Below, piece by piece: positions 1 through 8,196 of a stretch of DNA of 64,000 nt (position 1 is the stretch's first letter; each line of letters begins with the position of its first letter). The stretch lies in assembly GCF_047149785.1 (NCBI RefSeq), contig NZ_BAAGBE010000001.1, positions 2,666,001 through 2,730,000 of the forward strand, written 5' to 3'. This DNA is from Nitrobacter sp047149785 (GTDB taxonomy: Bacteria > Pseudomonadota > Alphaproteobacteria > Rhizobiales > Xanthobacteraceae). A program made the position numbers and the translations under genes. Below the pieces are notes generated by a model that was not told where the DNA came from, ran no database searches, and worked only from the letters and a program-made list of their open reading frames with translations.

Positions 1-1097
1 CCGTCCACCACCACCGATCCGTCGGCCTGCTGCCGGACCCCGGCCACCACCACATCGTGCTCGTCGGAGATGTCGCCGACGATCTCCTCCAGAACGTCTT
101 CCAGCGTCACCATGCCCTCGACTTCGCCGTATTCGTCGACCACCAGCGCGAAGTGGGTCTTGCGGCGGCGAAACGCCTTGAGTTGATCGGAGACCGGACG
201 CATTTCCGGCACGAACCACGGCGGCAACGCAATGGCGCTGACGTTGATGCTCGCTATGTCGCCTTCGGAGGCGTCGATTGCCCGCAGCAAATCCTTGGCG
301 TGGAGCACGCCGATAATGTTTTCCGGCTTGTCGCGCCAGAGCGGAATGCGGGTGTATTCGCTGGCAAGCACCTCGCGCACAAGCTCCTCCGGCGGCAGGT
401 CGGCATTGATCGTCACCATTGCCGTGCGGTGGACCATCACGTCCGACACCGCGAGATCGCCGAAACGGAACACATTCTGGATGTATTCAGCCTCGCCGCT
501 TTCGATTCCGCCGTGTTCGGCGGATACGCCGACCAGTCCTTCAAGCTCCGCGCCGGTCAAGACCTCGTGCTGGGAAACTTCCTTGACGCGAAGCGCGCGC
601 AGAATGGCTCGCGACGCTGAATTGAGCAGCCAGTTCATCGGATAGAACAGGCGATAGGATACGTAGAGCGGATAGGCGATCCATTGCGACACCGGCTCGG
701 GCTGGCGTATCGCCAGGGTTTTCGGCACCTGCTCGCCGATCACGATGTGCAGCGACGAGAACACCAGAAAGCCGGTGAGGAACGAGGTCAAATGCAGCGC
801 CGGCTCCGGCATGCCGAGCGGCCGCAGCAGGGGGTCGAGCAAGGCCGCCACCGTCGGCTCGCCGACCCAGCCGAGGCCGAGCGAGGCCATGGTGATGCCG
901 AGTTGGCAGCAGGCGAGATAGGCCTCGATATTGCCAAGGATGTCCTGCATCAGCCGCGCGCCGAACGCGCGGCGCTCCGCCATGGCCTTGACGCGAAAAC
1001 CGCGGCTTTTCACCAGTGCGAATTCGGCCGCAACGAAGAACGCATTGGCCGCGAGCAGCAGCAATGCGAGCAATATCTGAAAGAGCGTCGAACTCAT
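1..1097 (-). CDS. CNNM/CBS-domain hemolysin-family membrane protein (C-terminus cut by window edge)
   Basis: Translation from an ATG at 1097 reads MSSTLFQILLALLLLAANAFFVAAEF, typical of the DUF21/CNNM transmembrane domain of the HlyC/CorC (TlyC-like) family. The membrane domain covers about residues 1-190 and includes GEQVPKTLAIR. A pair of CBS domains follows, with motifs DVMVHR, TRIPLWRD and FALVVDEYGEVEGMVTLEDVLEEIVG. No stop occurs before base 1, so the C-terminal CorC_HlyC domain lies outside. Members are linked to Mg2+/Co2+ or Na+ homeostasis; calling it a hemolysin is historical. It is downstream of aroK-aroB on the same strand, 121 bases after aroB, with an R1 repeat between. Confidence 0.9.
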   Translation of the reverse strand, partial: MSSTLFQILLALLLLAANAFFVAAEFALVKSRGFRVKAMAERRAFGARLMQDILGNIEAYLACCQLGITMASLGLGWVGEPTVAALLDPLLRPLGMPEPALHLTSFLTGFLVFSSLHIVIGEQVPKTLAIRQPEPVSQWIAYPLYVSYRLFYPMNWLLNSASRAILRALRVKEVSQHEVLTGAELEGLVGVSAEHGGIESGEAEYIQNVFRFGDLAVSDVMVHRTAMVTINADLPPEELVREVLASEYTRIPLWRDKPENIIGVLHAKDLLRAIDASEGDIASINVSAIALPPWFVPEMRPVSDQLKAFRRRKTHFALVVDEYGEVEGMVTLEDVLEEIVGDISDEHDVVVAGVRQQADGSVVVD

Positions 1098-1126
1098 CGC
1101 GGGTCCATGACCATGCCGGACTATAA

Positions 1127-1217
1127 CGTCTTCGTGCGAAGTAGGTTACTGGTTCGCGTCAAGAAAAAGCGTCAAATCAAAATCATAGAGCTCCGCTTCT
1201 GATCAGAAGCGGAAAGG
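1127..1217. repeat. R1 intergenic palindromic repeat
   Basis: Contains GGTTCGCGTCAAG, GCGTCAAATCAAAATCATAGAG and the palindrome CCGCTTCTGATCAGAAGCGG. The same blocks recur at 24926, 26588, 29303, 29861 and 33107. It fills the gap between aroB and the CNNM gene. Confidence 0.8.
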
Positions 1218-1218
1218 C

Positions 1219-2373
1219 CTAGGCCGACGCGTCCGCGAGCTTGCGGGCAAGAAAATCGCGAACCGTCGACGGTTCGACATCGGAGGATACGACCGCCTGG
1301 CCGATCGCCTTCAGAAGAATGAAAGTCAGCCGACCGCGCTTCACCTTCTTGTCCTGCGCCATCAGCGCCATCAAGCCGTCCGCGTCCTCCAGACCTTCCT
1401 GCCTGAAACCGGCGATGTCCTGCAAGCGCGTCGGCAGACCCGCCTCCGCCAAATGCCGCTGGATACGGGACACGTCGGCATCCGCGATCATCCCGAGCCG
1501 TGCCGACAGTTCGGCGGCCAGCACCATGCCGACCGACACGCCCTCGCCGTGATAGAGCCGGTCGGAAAATCCGGTCGCGGTTTCCAGCGCATGGCCAAAA
1601 GTGTGACCGAGATTGAGCAGCGCCCGTTCGCCGGTCTCGCGCTCGTCTCGGGCGACAATGGCCGCCTTGGCGCGGCAACTGGCGGCGACTGCGTGTTCGC
1701 GCGCCGCGCCGCCCTTGACGATGTCCGCATGGTTGGTTTCCAGCCACGCGAAGAACGCCTCGTCGCCGAGCAACCCGTATTTGGCGACCTCGGCATAGCC
1801 GGCGCGAAACTGGCGCGGCGACAGCGTATCCAGCACCGCGGTATCCGCGACCACCAGGATCGGCTGATGAAAGGCTCCGACCAGGTTCTTGCCTTGCGGC
1901 GAGTTGATCCCGGTCTTTCCACCCACCGAGGAATCCACCTGCGCCAGCAACGAGGTCGGCACCTGCACGACATCGAGGCCGCGGCGGACAATCGCGGCCG
2001 CAAAGCCGGCGAGGTCGCCGACCACGCCGCCGCCGAGCGCAACGACGAGATCGTTGCGCTCGATTTTCGCTGCGATCAGCTCCTCGCAGACGAACTCGAT
2101 GCCCTCGTAGCTCTTGGAGGTTTCTCCTTCGTCGACGACAACCCGCGAGGTCGCGATGCCGGCGTTTCGCAGCGACGTCTCGGTCGCACGCAGCCAATGG
2201 GTCGCGACACGCTCGTCGGTGACGACGGCCACGCGCGCGCCGGGACGCAGCGCGGCGACCCGTTCGCCGAGCGAGGACAGGATGTCGCGGCCGATGACGA
2301 TGTCATAGGAGCGATCGCCGAGCGCGACGTCGACTATGATCGGGTCTGGATTTTTCAACGGAGCAGTCATCAC
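1219..2373 (-). CDS. aroB: 3-dehydroquinate synthase
   Basis: 384 aa. It catalyses the second step of the shikimate pathway, converting DAHP to 3-dehydroquinate with NAD+ and a divalent metal, in the cytoplasm. Family motifs are visible: VVALGGGVVGDLAGFAAA, VQVPTSLLAQVDSSVGGKTGIN, KNLVGAFHQP and the metal-binding stretch LNLGHTFGHALE. Length is normal. The gene lies 63 bases downstream of aroK on the same strand, the standard aroK-aroB pairing, so the two are probably cotranscribed. Confidence 0.97.
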   Translation of the reverse strand: MMTAPLKNPDPIIVDVALGDRSYDIVIGRDILSSLGERVAALRPGARVAVVTDERVATHWLRATETSLRNAGIATSRVVVDEGETSKSYEGIEFVCEELIAAKIERNDLVVALGGGVVGDLAGFAAAIVRRGLDVVQVPTSLLAQVDSSVGGKTGINSPQGKNLVGAFHQPILVVADTAVLDTLSPRQFRAGYAEVAKYGLLGDEAFFAWLETNHADIVKGGAAREHAVAASCRAKAAIVARDERETGERALLNLGHTFGHALETATGFSDRLYHGEGVSVGMVLAAELSARLGMIADADVSRIQRHLAEAGLPTRLQDIAGFRQEGLEDADGLMALMAQDKKVKRGRLTFILLKAIGQAVVSSDVEPSTVRDFLARKLADASA

Positions 2374-2436
2374 GTGGCGTCAAATCCTTTGCGTCAGGTC
2401 CTTCGTCAGCTCCATCGCCGGGAGCCTCCGGCGGCT

Positions 2437-3069
2437 TCAGCTTGCCCGGCCCGCCGCCGCGAGCCTGCCGTGAAGCAGGTCGATGCATTCATCGACGATC
2501 CTATCATAGGGCACGTCGCGCGATGCGACGGTGATATCCGCCAGTTGGTAGATGGGTTCGCGCTCGGCGATAAGCCGCCCGATCGTCGCGGCGGGATCGG
2601 CCGTTTGCAGCAGCGGCCGATCAAAGCGGCGCCTGACCCGGCGCAGAATCACCTCGGCATCGGCCTTGAGCCAGATCGAGATTGCCCGCTCGCGGATACG
2701 CGCGCGAGTCTCCTCGCGCAGCACCGCGCCACCGCCGGTCGCAAGCACCAGCGAACCGTTTCCAAGGAGCCGCGCGATCACCCGCACTTCGCCGTCGCGA
2801 AAATACGGCTCGCCATGGGTTTCGAAAATTTCGGGAATCGACATTCCGGCGGCGAGTTCGATCTCGCTGTCGGCGTCGACGAACCGCAACGCAAGACGCG
2901 ACGCCAGACGCCGGCCGATCGTGGACTTCCCGGCACCCATCATGCCGACGAGCACCAGGGACCGCCCGCCGAGCGCAGCAACGATCGCGGCTTCATGGGA
3001 TCTGCCGGCATTGGCCGGTGAAACGGCATCGGAGGTCAAAGGGACACCTGTCGGAATGCGGTTGCTCAC
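2437..3069 (-). CDS. aroK: Shikimate kinase
   Basis: 210 aa. ATP-dependent phosphorylation of shikimate to shikimate-3-phosphate. The Walker A sequence GMMGAGKSTIGRRLA lies near residue 41. The shikimate-binding DADSEIE, GEPYFRDGE and LATGGGAVL follow, all diagnostic of AroK/AroL. About 30 N-terminal residues precede the kinase core, slightly longer than E. coli AroK and common in alphaproteobacteria; a later start cannot be excluded. First gene of the aroK-aroB unit. Confidence 0.96.
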   Translation of the reverse strand: MSNRIPTGVPLTSDAVSPANAGRSHEAAIVAALGGRSLVLVGMMGAGKSTIGRRLASRLALRFVDADSEIELAAGMSIPEIFETHGEPYFRDGEVRVIARLLGNGSLVLATGGGAVLREETRARIRERAISIWLKADAEVILRRVRRRFDRPLLQTADPAATIGRLIAEREPIYQLADITVASRDVPYDRIVDECIDLLHGRLAAAGRAS

Positions 3070-3202
3070 CGTGAACCGCTCCTGCCTGCCAGCTATACTA
3101 CTCTCGTCGAGCTGGTCGCCAGAGACTCTTGCGCGGAGCCGGCGAACATGTTGGTACTCGTTGCACTCGCCCGAAAGGTTAACATCACGCTCAGGACTGC
3201 AA

Positions 3203-3349
3203 ATGCCCAGCCTGCTCCGCTTCCTGACTGTCGTAGCAGCGATCGGCGCGATCGGCTACGGCGTGGTTTTCGCGCTGGCGAATTTCGTCAACCCGGCGCA
3301 GCGGGAAATGACCGTGACCGTCCACCCGGACAAATTTCTCAAGAAATAG
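3203..3349 (+). CDS. Small single-pass membrane protein
   Basis: 48 aa, beginning MPSLLRFLTVVAAIGAIGYG with one hydrophobic segment at residues 5-28 and a polar tail ending HPDKFLKK. It ends 17 bases before xerD and is divergent from aroK. The position, hydrophobic N-terminus and tight spacing to xerD suggest a real small gene; the function is unknown to me. Confidence 0.65.
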   Translation: MPSLLRFLTVVAAIGAIGYGVVFALANFVNPAQREMTVTVHPDKFLKK

Positions 3350-3365
3350 CTGCTACGCTTGCGGC

Positions 3366-4325
3366 ATGGGATCCGACAAAGCCTCAGACGCGAAGCTGAC
3401 GAACCTTTTCCTCGATATGCTGGCGGCCGAGCAAGGCGCCGGCGGGAACACGCTCGGCGCCTACCGTCGCGACCTCGAGGACTTTTCCGCGTTCCTGACG
3501 CGCGCGGGCGAAAATTTCGTCACCGCCGGCACCCAGACGTTGCGGGACTATCTCGGCGATCTCGACATCAGGGGCTTCAAGTCGTCGAGCGTCGCCCGCC
3601 GTCTTTCGGCGATGCGCCACCTGTTCCGCTTTCTGCTGAGCGAGCGTATCAGGCAGGACGATCCTGCCGCCATCCTCTCGGGACCGAAGCGCGGACGAAG
3701 CCTGCCGAAAGTGCTGTCGATAGCGGATGTCGATCGTTTGCTGGCGCGGGCGAAGGCCGCGATCGATATGCCCGATGCCTCGGCCACCCGGCGACTGCGC
3801 GCCGCGCGGCTGTATTGCCTGCTCGAAGTGCTCTACGCCACCGGGCTCCGCGTGTCCGAACTGGTCTCGCTGCCGCTGTCGGCCGCGCGGCGCGACGCGC
3901 GCATGATCGTGGTGCGCGGCAAGGGCGACAAGGAGCGGCTGGTGCCGCTGAACGACGCCTCGCGACAGGCGATGGCCGCCTACCTCGCCGCGATGGACGA
4001 CCGGCGGGGGGAGGGCGAGGCGGCCACGGCAAAGCCGAAATGGCTGTTTCCCTCGTTCGGCGAAAGCGGCCACCTGACGCGGCAGCATTTCGCGCGCGAA
4101 CTGAAGGAACTGGCGGCGGCGGCGGGGCTCGCACCCCGGCTGGTCTCGCCGCACGTGCTGCGTCACGCCTTCGCAAGCCATCTGCTGCATAACGGCGCGG
4201 ACCTGCGAATCGTCCAGACGCTGCTCGGCCACACCGACATCTCGACGACGCAAATCTACACGCACGTCGTGGAAGAACGGCTGAAGAGCCTGGTGCGCGA
4301 CCTGCACCCGCTGGCGGAAGCCTGA
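3366..4325 (+). CDS. xerD: Tyrosine recombinase XerD
   Basis: 319 aa site-specific recombinase that resolves chromosome dimers at dif with XerC. N-terminal SAM-like core-binding domain at about residues 10-95. The catalytic domain shows the full set: R162 (ATGLRVSEL), K186 (GKGDKERLVPL), H263 and R266 (HVLRHAFASHLL), H289 (LLGHTDIST) and nucleophile Y298 (QIYTHV). XerD rather than XerC is inferred from the aroK-xerD-accA setting. An insertion around residues 207-224 (DDRRGEGEAATAK) makes it slightly longer than the E. coli protein. Confidence 0.93.
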   Translation: MGSDKASDAKLTNLFLDMLAAEQGAGGNTLGAYRRDLEDFSAFLTRAGENFVTAGTQTLRDYLGDLDIRGFKSSSVARRLSAMRHLFRFLLSERIRQDDPAAILSGPKRGRSLPKVLSIADVDRLLARAKAAIDMPDASATRRLRAARLYCLLEVLYATGLRVSELVSLPLSAARRDARMIVVRGKGDKERLVPLNDASRQAMAAYLAAMDDRRGEGEAATAKPKWLFPSFGESGHLTRQHFARELKELAAAAGLAPRLVSPHVLRHAFASHLLHNGADLRIVQTLLGHTDISTTQIYTHVVEERLKSLVRDLHPLAEA

Positions 4326-4439
4326 CGCACGGCGATGCAAGCTGGAATATCGGACCCTTGAAACGCCAACGGCATCCGGTGTTACCAGACCACCACACGG
4401 CCGCACCAAATCCGGTCTCGGTCAAGTTTCGTCTTCCAT

Positions 4440-4582
4440 CCGGCGCTGGCCGTTCTAATCTGAGGGCAATTGTAAGGTCGATTCGCATCGGCCTCATGCC
4501 GCCGGTTCGGCGACCCACAGCAGCCGAACCGTCGGGCTACCTCAGATCCAGCTTGAAACCCCGGCAACGCCGGGGTTTTTTT
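4440..4582 (+). ncRNA. Candidate small RNA or structured 3' region between xerD and accA
   Basis: Within the 460-base gap between xerD and accA there is a 9-bp hairpin (CGGTTCGGC 4503-4511 with GCCGAACCG 4523-4531). It is followed 27 bases later by a strong rho-independent terminator (4559-4582). The 230-base distance from xerD and the stacked structures suggest an independent sRNA, but it could be the structured 3' end of the xerD transcript. I see no clear promoter; the 5' boundary is a guess. Confidence 0.3.
4559..4582 (+). terminator. Rho-independent terminator
   Basis: Perfect stem CCCCGGC/GCCGGGG with loop AAC, followed by seven T residues (4576-4582). It separates xerD (or the candidate sRNA) from accA. 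Confidence 0.9.
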
Positions 4583-4785
4583 GCGGGGTGATGCGCCCGC
4601 CGAAAAACCCGGACCTGCTCGGCACTTGACTTCGCGCCTATCAGCCGCGAAAGAGCGCAGCGCCTGCCCGCCGGCAACCGCTCCAGCCGTCTTTGTCGGA
4701 CCCCATAAACGTTTGAACTAAAGGATTTTTTGCTCTCCCCGCCGATAACTTTCGTCCCCCGACCCGTTCGTCCTATATTGCTGAA

Positions 4786-5748
4786 ATGCCGGACCCCATG
4801 CGCAGTTACCTCGATTTCGAAAAGCCTGTCGCCGAACTTGATTCCAAGATCGACGAACTCCGCGCGCTCGCCGCCTCCGGCAGCGACATCGGCCAGGAGA
4901 TTTCGAGCATCGAGGAGAAGGCCGCGCAGGCGCTGAAGGACCTCTACGACAATCTGACGCCGTGGCAGAAGACCCAGGTGGCGCGGCATCCGCAGCGGCC
5001 GCACTTCTCGGATTTCATCAACGGCCTGATTACCGAGTTCACGCCGCTTGCCGGAGACCGCAAGTTCGGAGAGGACGAGGCGCTGATCGGCGGTTTCGGC
5101 CGCTTCCGCGGCGAAAGCATCTGCGTCATCGGCCAGGAAAAAGGCGCAACCACGGAGAGCCGACTCAAGCACAACTTCGGCATGGCGCGGCCGGAGGGCT
5201 ATCGCAAGGCGGTCCGGCTGATGGACATGGCCGACCGCTTCGGCATTCCCGTGTTGTCGCTGATCGATTCCGCCGGGGCCTACCCCGGCATCGGCGCCGA
5301 GGAACGCGGTCAAGCCGAAGCGATCGCGCGCTCGACCGACACTTGCCTGTCGCTCGGCGTCGCCAATGTCGCCGTCATCATCGGCGAGGGCGGCTCCGGC
5401 GGCGCGATCGCGATCGCCACCGCCAGTCGCGTGCTGATGCTGGAACATGCGATCTATAGCGTGATCTCCCCGGAAGCGGCGTCGTCGATCCTGTGGCGGG
5501 ACAGCAGCAAGGCGCAGGAAGCCGCGACCAACATGAAAATCACCGCGCAGGACCTGCTGCGTTTCGGCGTGATCGATGTCGTTCTCAAGGAGCCGCCGGG
5601 GGGCGCTCATCGCGACCCGGCAGCGGTCGTCGCACTCACCGGCGATGCCATTGCCGAAGCCTTCAACGATCTGCGCAATCTCGACCGCGACACGCTTCGC
5701 AAACAGCGACGGCAGAAATTCCTCGACATCGGGCGCAAACTGGGCTGA
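4786..5748 (+). CDS. accA: Acetyl-CoA carboxylase carboxyltransferase subunit alpha
   Basis: 320 aa, normal length. With AccD it transfers the carboxyl group from biotin carboxyl carrier protein to acetyl-CoA, giving malonyl-CoA for fatty acid synthesis. Family motifs: the N-terminal YLDFEKPVAELDSKIDELR, the core GQEKGATTESRLKHNFGMARPEGYRKA, SLIDSAGAYPGIGAEERGQAEAIA and IGEGGSGGAIAI. Preceded by a terminator, so it probably has its own promoter. Confidence 0.97.
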   Translation: MPDPMRSYLDFEKPVAELDSKIDELRALAASGSDIGQEISSIEEKAAQALKDLYDNLTPWQKTQVARHPQRPHFSDFINGLITEFTPLAGDRKFGEDEALIGGFGRFRGESICVIGQEKGATTESRLKHNFGMARPEGYRKAVRLMDMADRFGIPVLSLIDSAGAYPGIGAEERGQAEAIARSTDTCLSLGVANVAVIIGEGGSGGAIAIATASRVLMLEHAIYSVISPEAASSILWRDSSKAQEAATNMKITAQDLLRFGVIDVVLKEPPGGAHRDPAAVVALTGDAIAEAFNDLRNLDRDTLRKQRRQKFLDIGRKLG

Positions 5749-6002
5749 GCAGGGACCGCCGCTCTCGCCGGAATTGCGATGCGGATGCCTTGACAGCAGC
5801 GGGGCGCCGTCCGCGCTTCGCAGCCAGCGCGAATCAAGGCTTTTTCCGGACTGGGGCGAAACCGCCCTATTTCAGCCCGGTCCCGGATATTTAACCTCCG
5901 TTCACCATCCCCACCATGGATTTCGCCGTGCCGGCCGGTCCGGCTTGCGGGGTCTCAGGCTTAAGGATAATATTTTATTCAATGGCTTGGGGCACGGACG
6001 CC

Positions 6003-7538
6003 ATGAATTTGGGGTGCAGGCTTGCCCGTCGCTTGCGGAGCTTTGCTTTGATCCATCGCTCGGCTTTGATCCATCGCACGCCCGGGCGCGCGATCATGAC
6101 GTTGGCCGTGCTCGCATCCGGCGCCCTTCTGGCCGGCTGCAACACCGACGATGCCTCGCTCGCGAGCAACGCCAAGGCCAACCAGCCCGTCCCGCCAAAG
6201 CTCGTCGCCACCATGACCAAAAAGGACATGGAGCTGCAGTCGCCGATCCTGATCCGCCTGTTCAAGCAGGAAGCCGAGCTTGAAGTCTGGAAGCAGGACC
6301 GATCCGGCAAGTTCGCCTTGCTCAAGACCTACCCGATCTGCCGCTGGTCCGGCGATCTCGGCCCGAAAATACGCGAAGGCGACCGTCAGGCGCCGGAGGG
6401 ATTCTATAGCATCACGCCAGCGCAGATGAATCCGCGCTCGGCTTACTATCTCTCATTCAACACCGGCTATCCCAACGCATTCGACAAGTCGCTGGGACGC
6501 ACCGGTTCCGAACTGATGGTTCATGGCGACTGCTCCTCGCGCGGCTGCTATGCCATGACCGACGAACAGATCGCCGAGATCTACGCACTCGGCCGGGAAG
6601 CCTTTTTCGGCGGCCAGCGCGCCTTTCAGTTCCAAGCCTATCCGTTCCGCATGACGCCCGTGAACCTTGCGAAGCATCGCAACAACCCGAACATGCCGTT
6701 CTGGAAGATGATCAAGGAAGGCAACGATCATTTCGAGGTGACGCACCAGGAGCCGAAGGTCGAGTTCTGCGAGCATAAATACGTGTTCGATCCGGTAGCG
6801 CCTCCCGGCTCGACCAAGCCTCTGCAGTTCAACGCATCCGCGCAGTGCCCCGCTTACGTCGTCCCCGACGACATCGCGAGCGCCGTGCGCGAGAAGCAGC
6901 AGCGTGACAACGCCGAGATCGCGAAGCTGATCGCGAAGGGGACGCCGGTGGCCAGGCTCAACACCGGAATCGACGGCGGCATGAACCGTGTGTTCGCCGC
7001 GAAACTCCCGAACGGGCAGACGGGGTTGTCGGATCCGATTGAACCCGGCTTGAAAAACACGGCGTTCTCGCCGGCGCCAGGCACCATTCCACCGACCGTC
7101 AATCCTCCGCACGATCCGGCAGCGCCAACGGTCGCGACCGCATACGAGCCGGAGATCGAGGCGACGAGACCGTCGTCATCGCTGCTCGCCCCATCAACAC
7201 CGAACAACATCTTCAGCAGCCTCGCCCACAAGATCGGCTTCGGCACCGCCGATACGACCGCCACCATCACGCCGGCCGCCGCTCCGGCCAAGCCGAAGGT
7301 GGTGGCCCGAGAAGCGCGTAGCGCTCCGCATCGCCCGGCCGTGGCTGCAAACCACGCAGCAACCAAACCGGCTGAAAAGAGCGCTGACAAAGCGGCAGGA
7401 GTAAAGCACGTCGCAGCCGCGCGGCCGCCGTTGAAGCCCTCTGTCGACGCATCCGCCCCGCCGCCAGCTTCGATTCCGGGCGCGGCACCGGTGGCATCAT
7501 CGAACTCGTTCGACAGCCGCTTCTCGGCGTTCCGGTAG
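6003..7538 (+). CDS. YafK-type L,D-transpeptidase-family lipoprotein
   Basis: 511 aa from ATG 6003 (in-frame ATGs also at 5916 and 5982). The N-terminus is Arg-rich, then a hydrophobic run ends in lipobox LLAGC, so a lipid-anchored periplasmic protein is likely. The catalytic YkuD/YafK signature MVHGDCSSRGCYAMTDEQIAEIY supplies the His and Cys. This subfamily includes E. coli YafK (DpaA/LdtF), which acts on the Braun lipoprotein-peptidoglycan link. After about residue 330 the protein is a long Ala/Pro/Thr/Lys-rich tail of low complexity. The leader holds a tandem duplication coding ALIHR-S-ALIHR-T. Confidence 0.85.
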   Translation: MNLGCRLARRLRSFALIHRSALIHRTPGRAIMTLAVLASGALLAGCNTDDASLASNAKANQPVPPKLVATMTKKDMELQSPILIRLFKQEAELEVWKQDRSGKFALLKTYPICRWSGDLGPKIREGDRQAPEGFYSITPAQMNPRSAYYLSFNTGYPNAFDKSLGRTGSELMVHGDCSSRGCYAMTDEQIAEIYALGREAFFGGQRAFQFQAYPFRMTPVNLAKHRNNPNMPFWKMIKEGNDHFEVTHQEPKVEFCEHKYVFDPVAPPGSTKPLQFNASAQCPAYVVPDDIASAVREKQQRDNAEIAKLIAKGTPVARLNTGIDGGMNRVFAAKLPNGQTGLSDPIEPGLKNTAFSPAPGTIPPTVNPPHDPAAPTVATAYEPEIEATRPSSSLLAPSTPNNIFSSLAHKIGFGTADTTATITPAAAPAKPKVVAREARSAPHRPAVAANHAATKPAEKSADKAAGVKHVAAARPPLKPSVDASAPPPASIPGAAPVASSNSFDSRFSAFR

Positions 7539-7601
7539 TTCCGCTTTTATCGGTGCCCGAGTTGCAAGGATCGTTATCCGCTTCGCCAAAATGAGAGCTG
7601 T

Positions 7602-7712
7602 GTAGCGGTTTCCGCCCGCTCCGGACCGGGGAAGCTGAGGTTGCGAAGCTTCAGTGTTCCACGGAGGGGCCGGATGAACATCCATAAGAATGCCCGACTG
7701 ACGCTGATCGCT
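7602..7712 (+). mobile_element. IS481-family left-end remnant
   Basis: From about TGTAGCGG at 7602, a non-coding leader runs to an ATG at 7674 encoding MNIHKNARLTL, the characteristic N-terminus of IS481-family transposases. The frame stops five residues later, so only the left end remains. The exact outer boundary is inferred. It is directly followed by an IS5-family remnant. Confidence 0.65.
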
Positions 7713-7734
7713 GATTCATAGGGTTCCGTGATAG

Positions 7735-8029
7735 TGGGCGAAGATTGCCCCGTTGCTGCCAGGCAAGGCGGATCCGGGGCGGAGGGGAGCGGACAATCGG
7801 CTGTTCGTGAACGGCTGCCTGTGGGTGCTGCGATCGGGCGCGCACTGGCGTGACCTGCCAGAGCGCTATGGCCGCTGGAAGACGGTGCATCGGCGGTTCA
7901 GCCGGTGGCGCCATGGCGGCGTGTGGGAACGGGTGTTCGCCGCCCGCCGTTTCGCCACCCGCTACGACGGACGCCATTCACTTCACAGGATTCGTTCACC
8001 TCGCCACAGCCATGATCTGGATACAATGA
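7735..8029 (+). pseudogene. IS5-family transposase, internally deleted and frameshifted
   Basis: The N-terminal part reads WAKIAPLLPGK, GADNRLFVNG, WRDLPERYGRWKTVHRRF and GVWERVFA, matching the DUF4096 region of IS5-family transposases. It is then joined near 7940 straight to RRFATRYD, which belongs close to the C-terminus. After a frame change the C-terminal end IHFTGFVHLATAMIWIQ followed by TGA at 8027-8029 is readable. The whole DDE core is therefore missing, and the original start codon is gone, with stops just upstream. Cannot encode an active transposase. Confidence 0.8.
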
Positions 8030-8060
8030 ATGTCGATCGGCCCTAGCGCTATCCCTTTGA

Positions 8061-8096
8061 GGATGATCTTATCCGAAATCCGGTTTCCGCTTTTCG
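8061..8096. repeat. R2 repeat, partial copy
   Basis: GATGATCTTATCCGAAATCC followed by GGTTTCCGCTTTTCG, the reverse orientation of the R2 element found at 39276 and 50661. It lies in the leader region of malate synthase. Confidence 0.7.
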
Positions 8097-8196
8097 CCGG
8101 CGCGGCCCTTCGGAGCGGGACCAGCCCTGCAATGAACGCCGAATTTCGGCGAGCCGCCTTGAGAGCGTCGGCGCCGTTTCTCGTGAGACCTCCGAC

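Noticed and set aside
1453..3021. Long plus-strand frame opposite aroB and aroK (522 codons)
   Set aside because: Antisense shadow of two unmistakable genes in high-G+C DNA; no family motifs.
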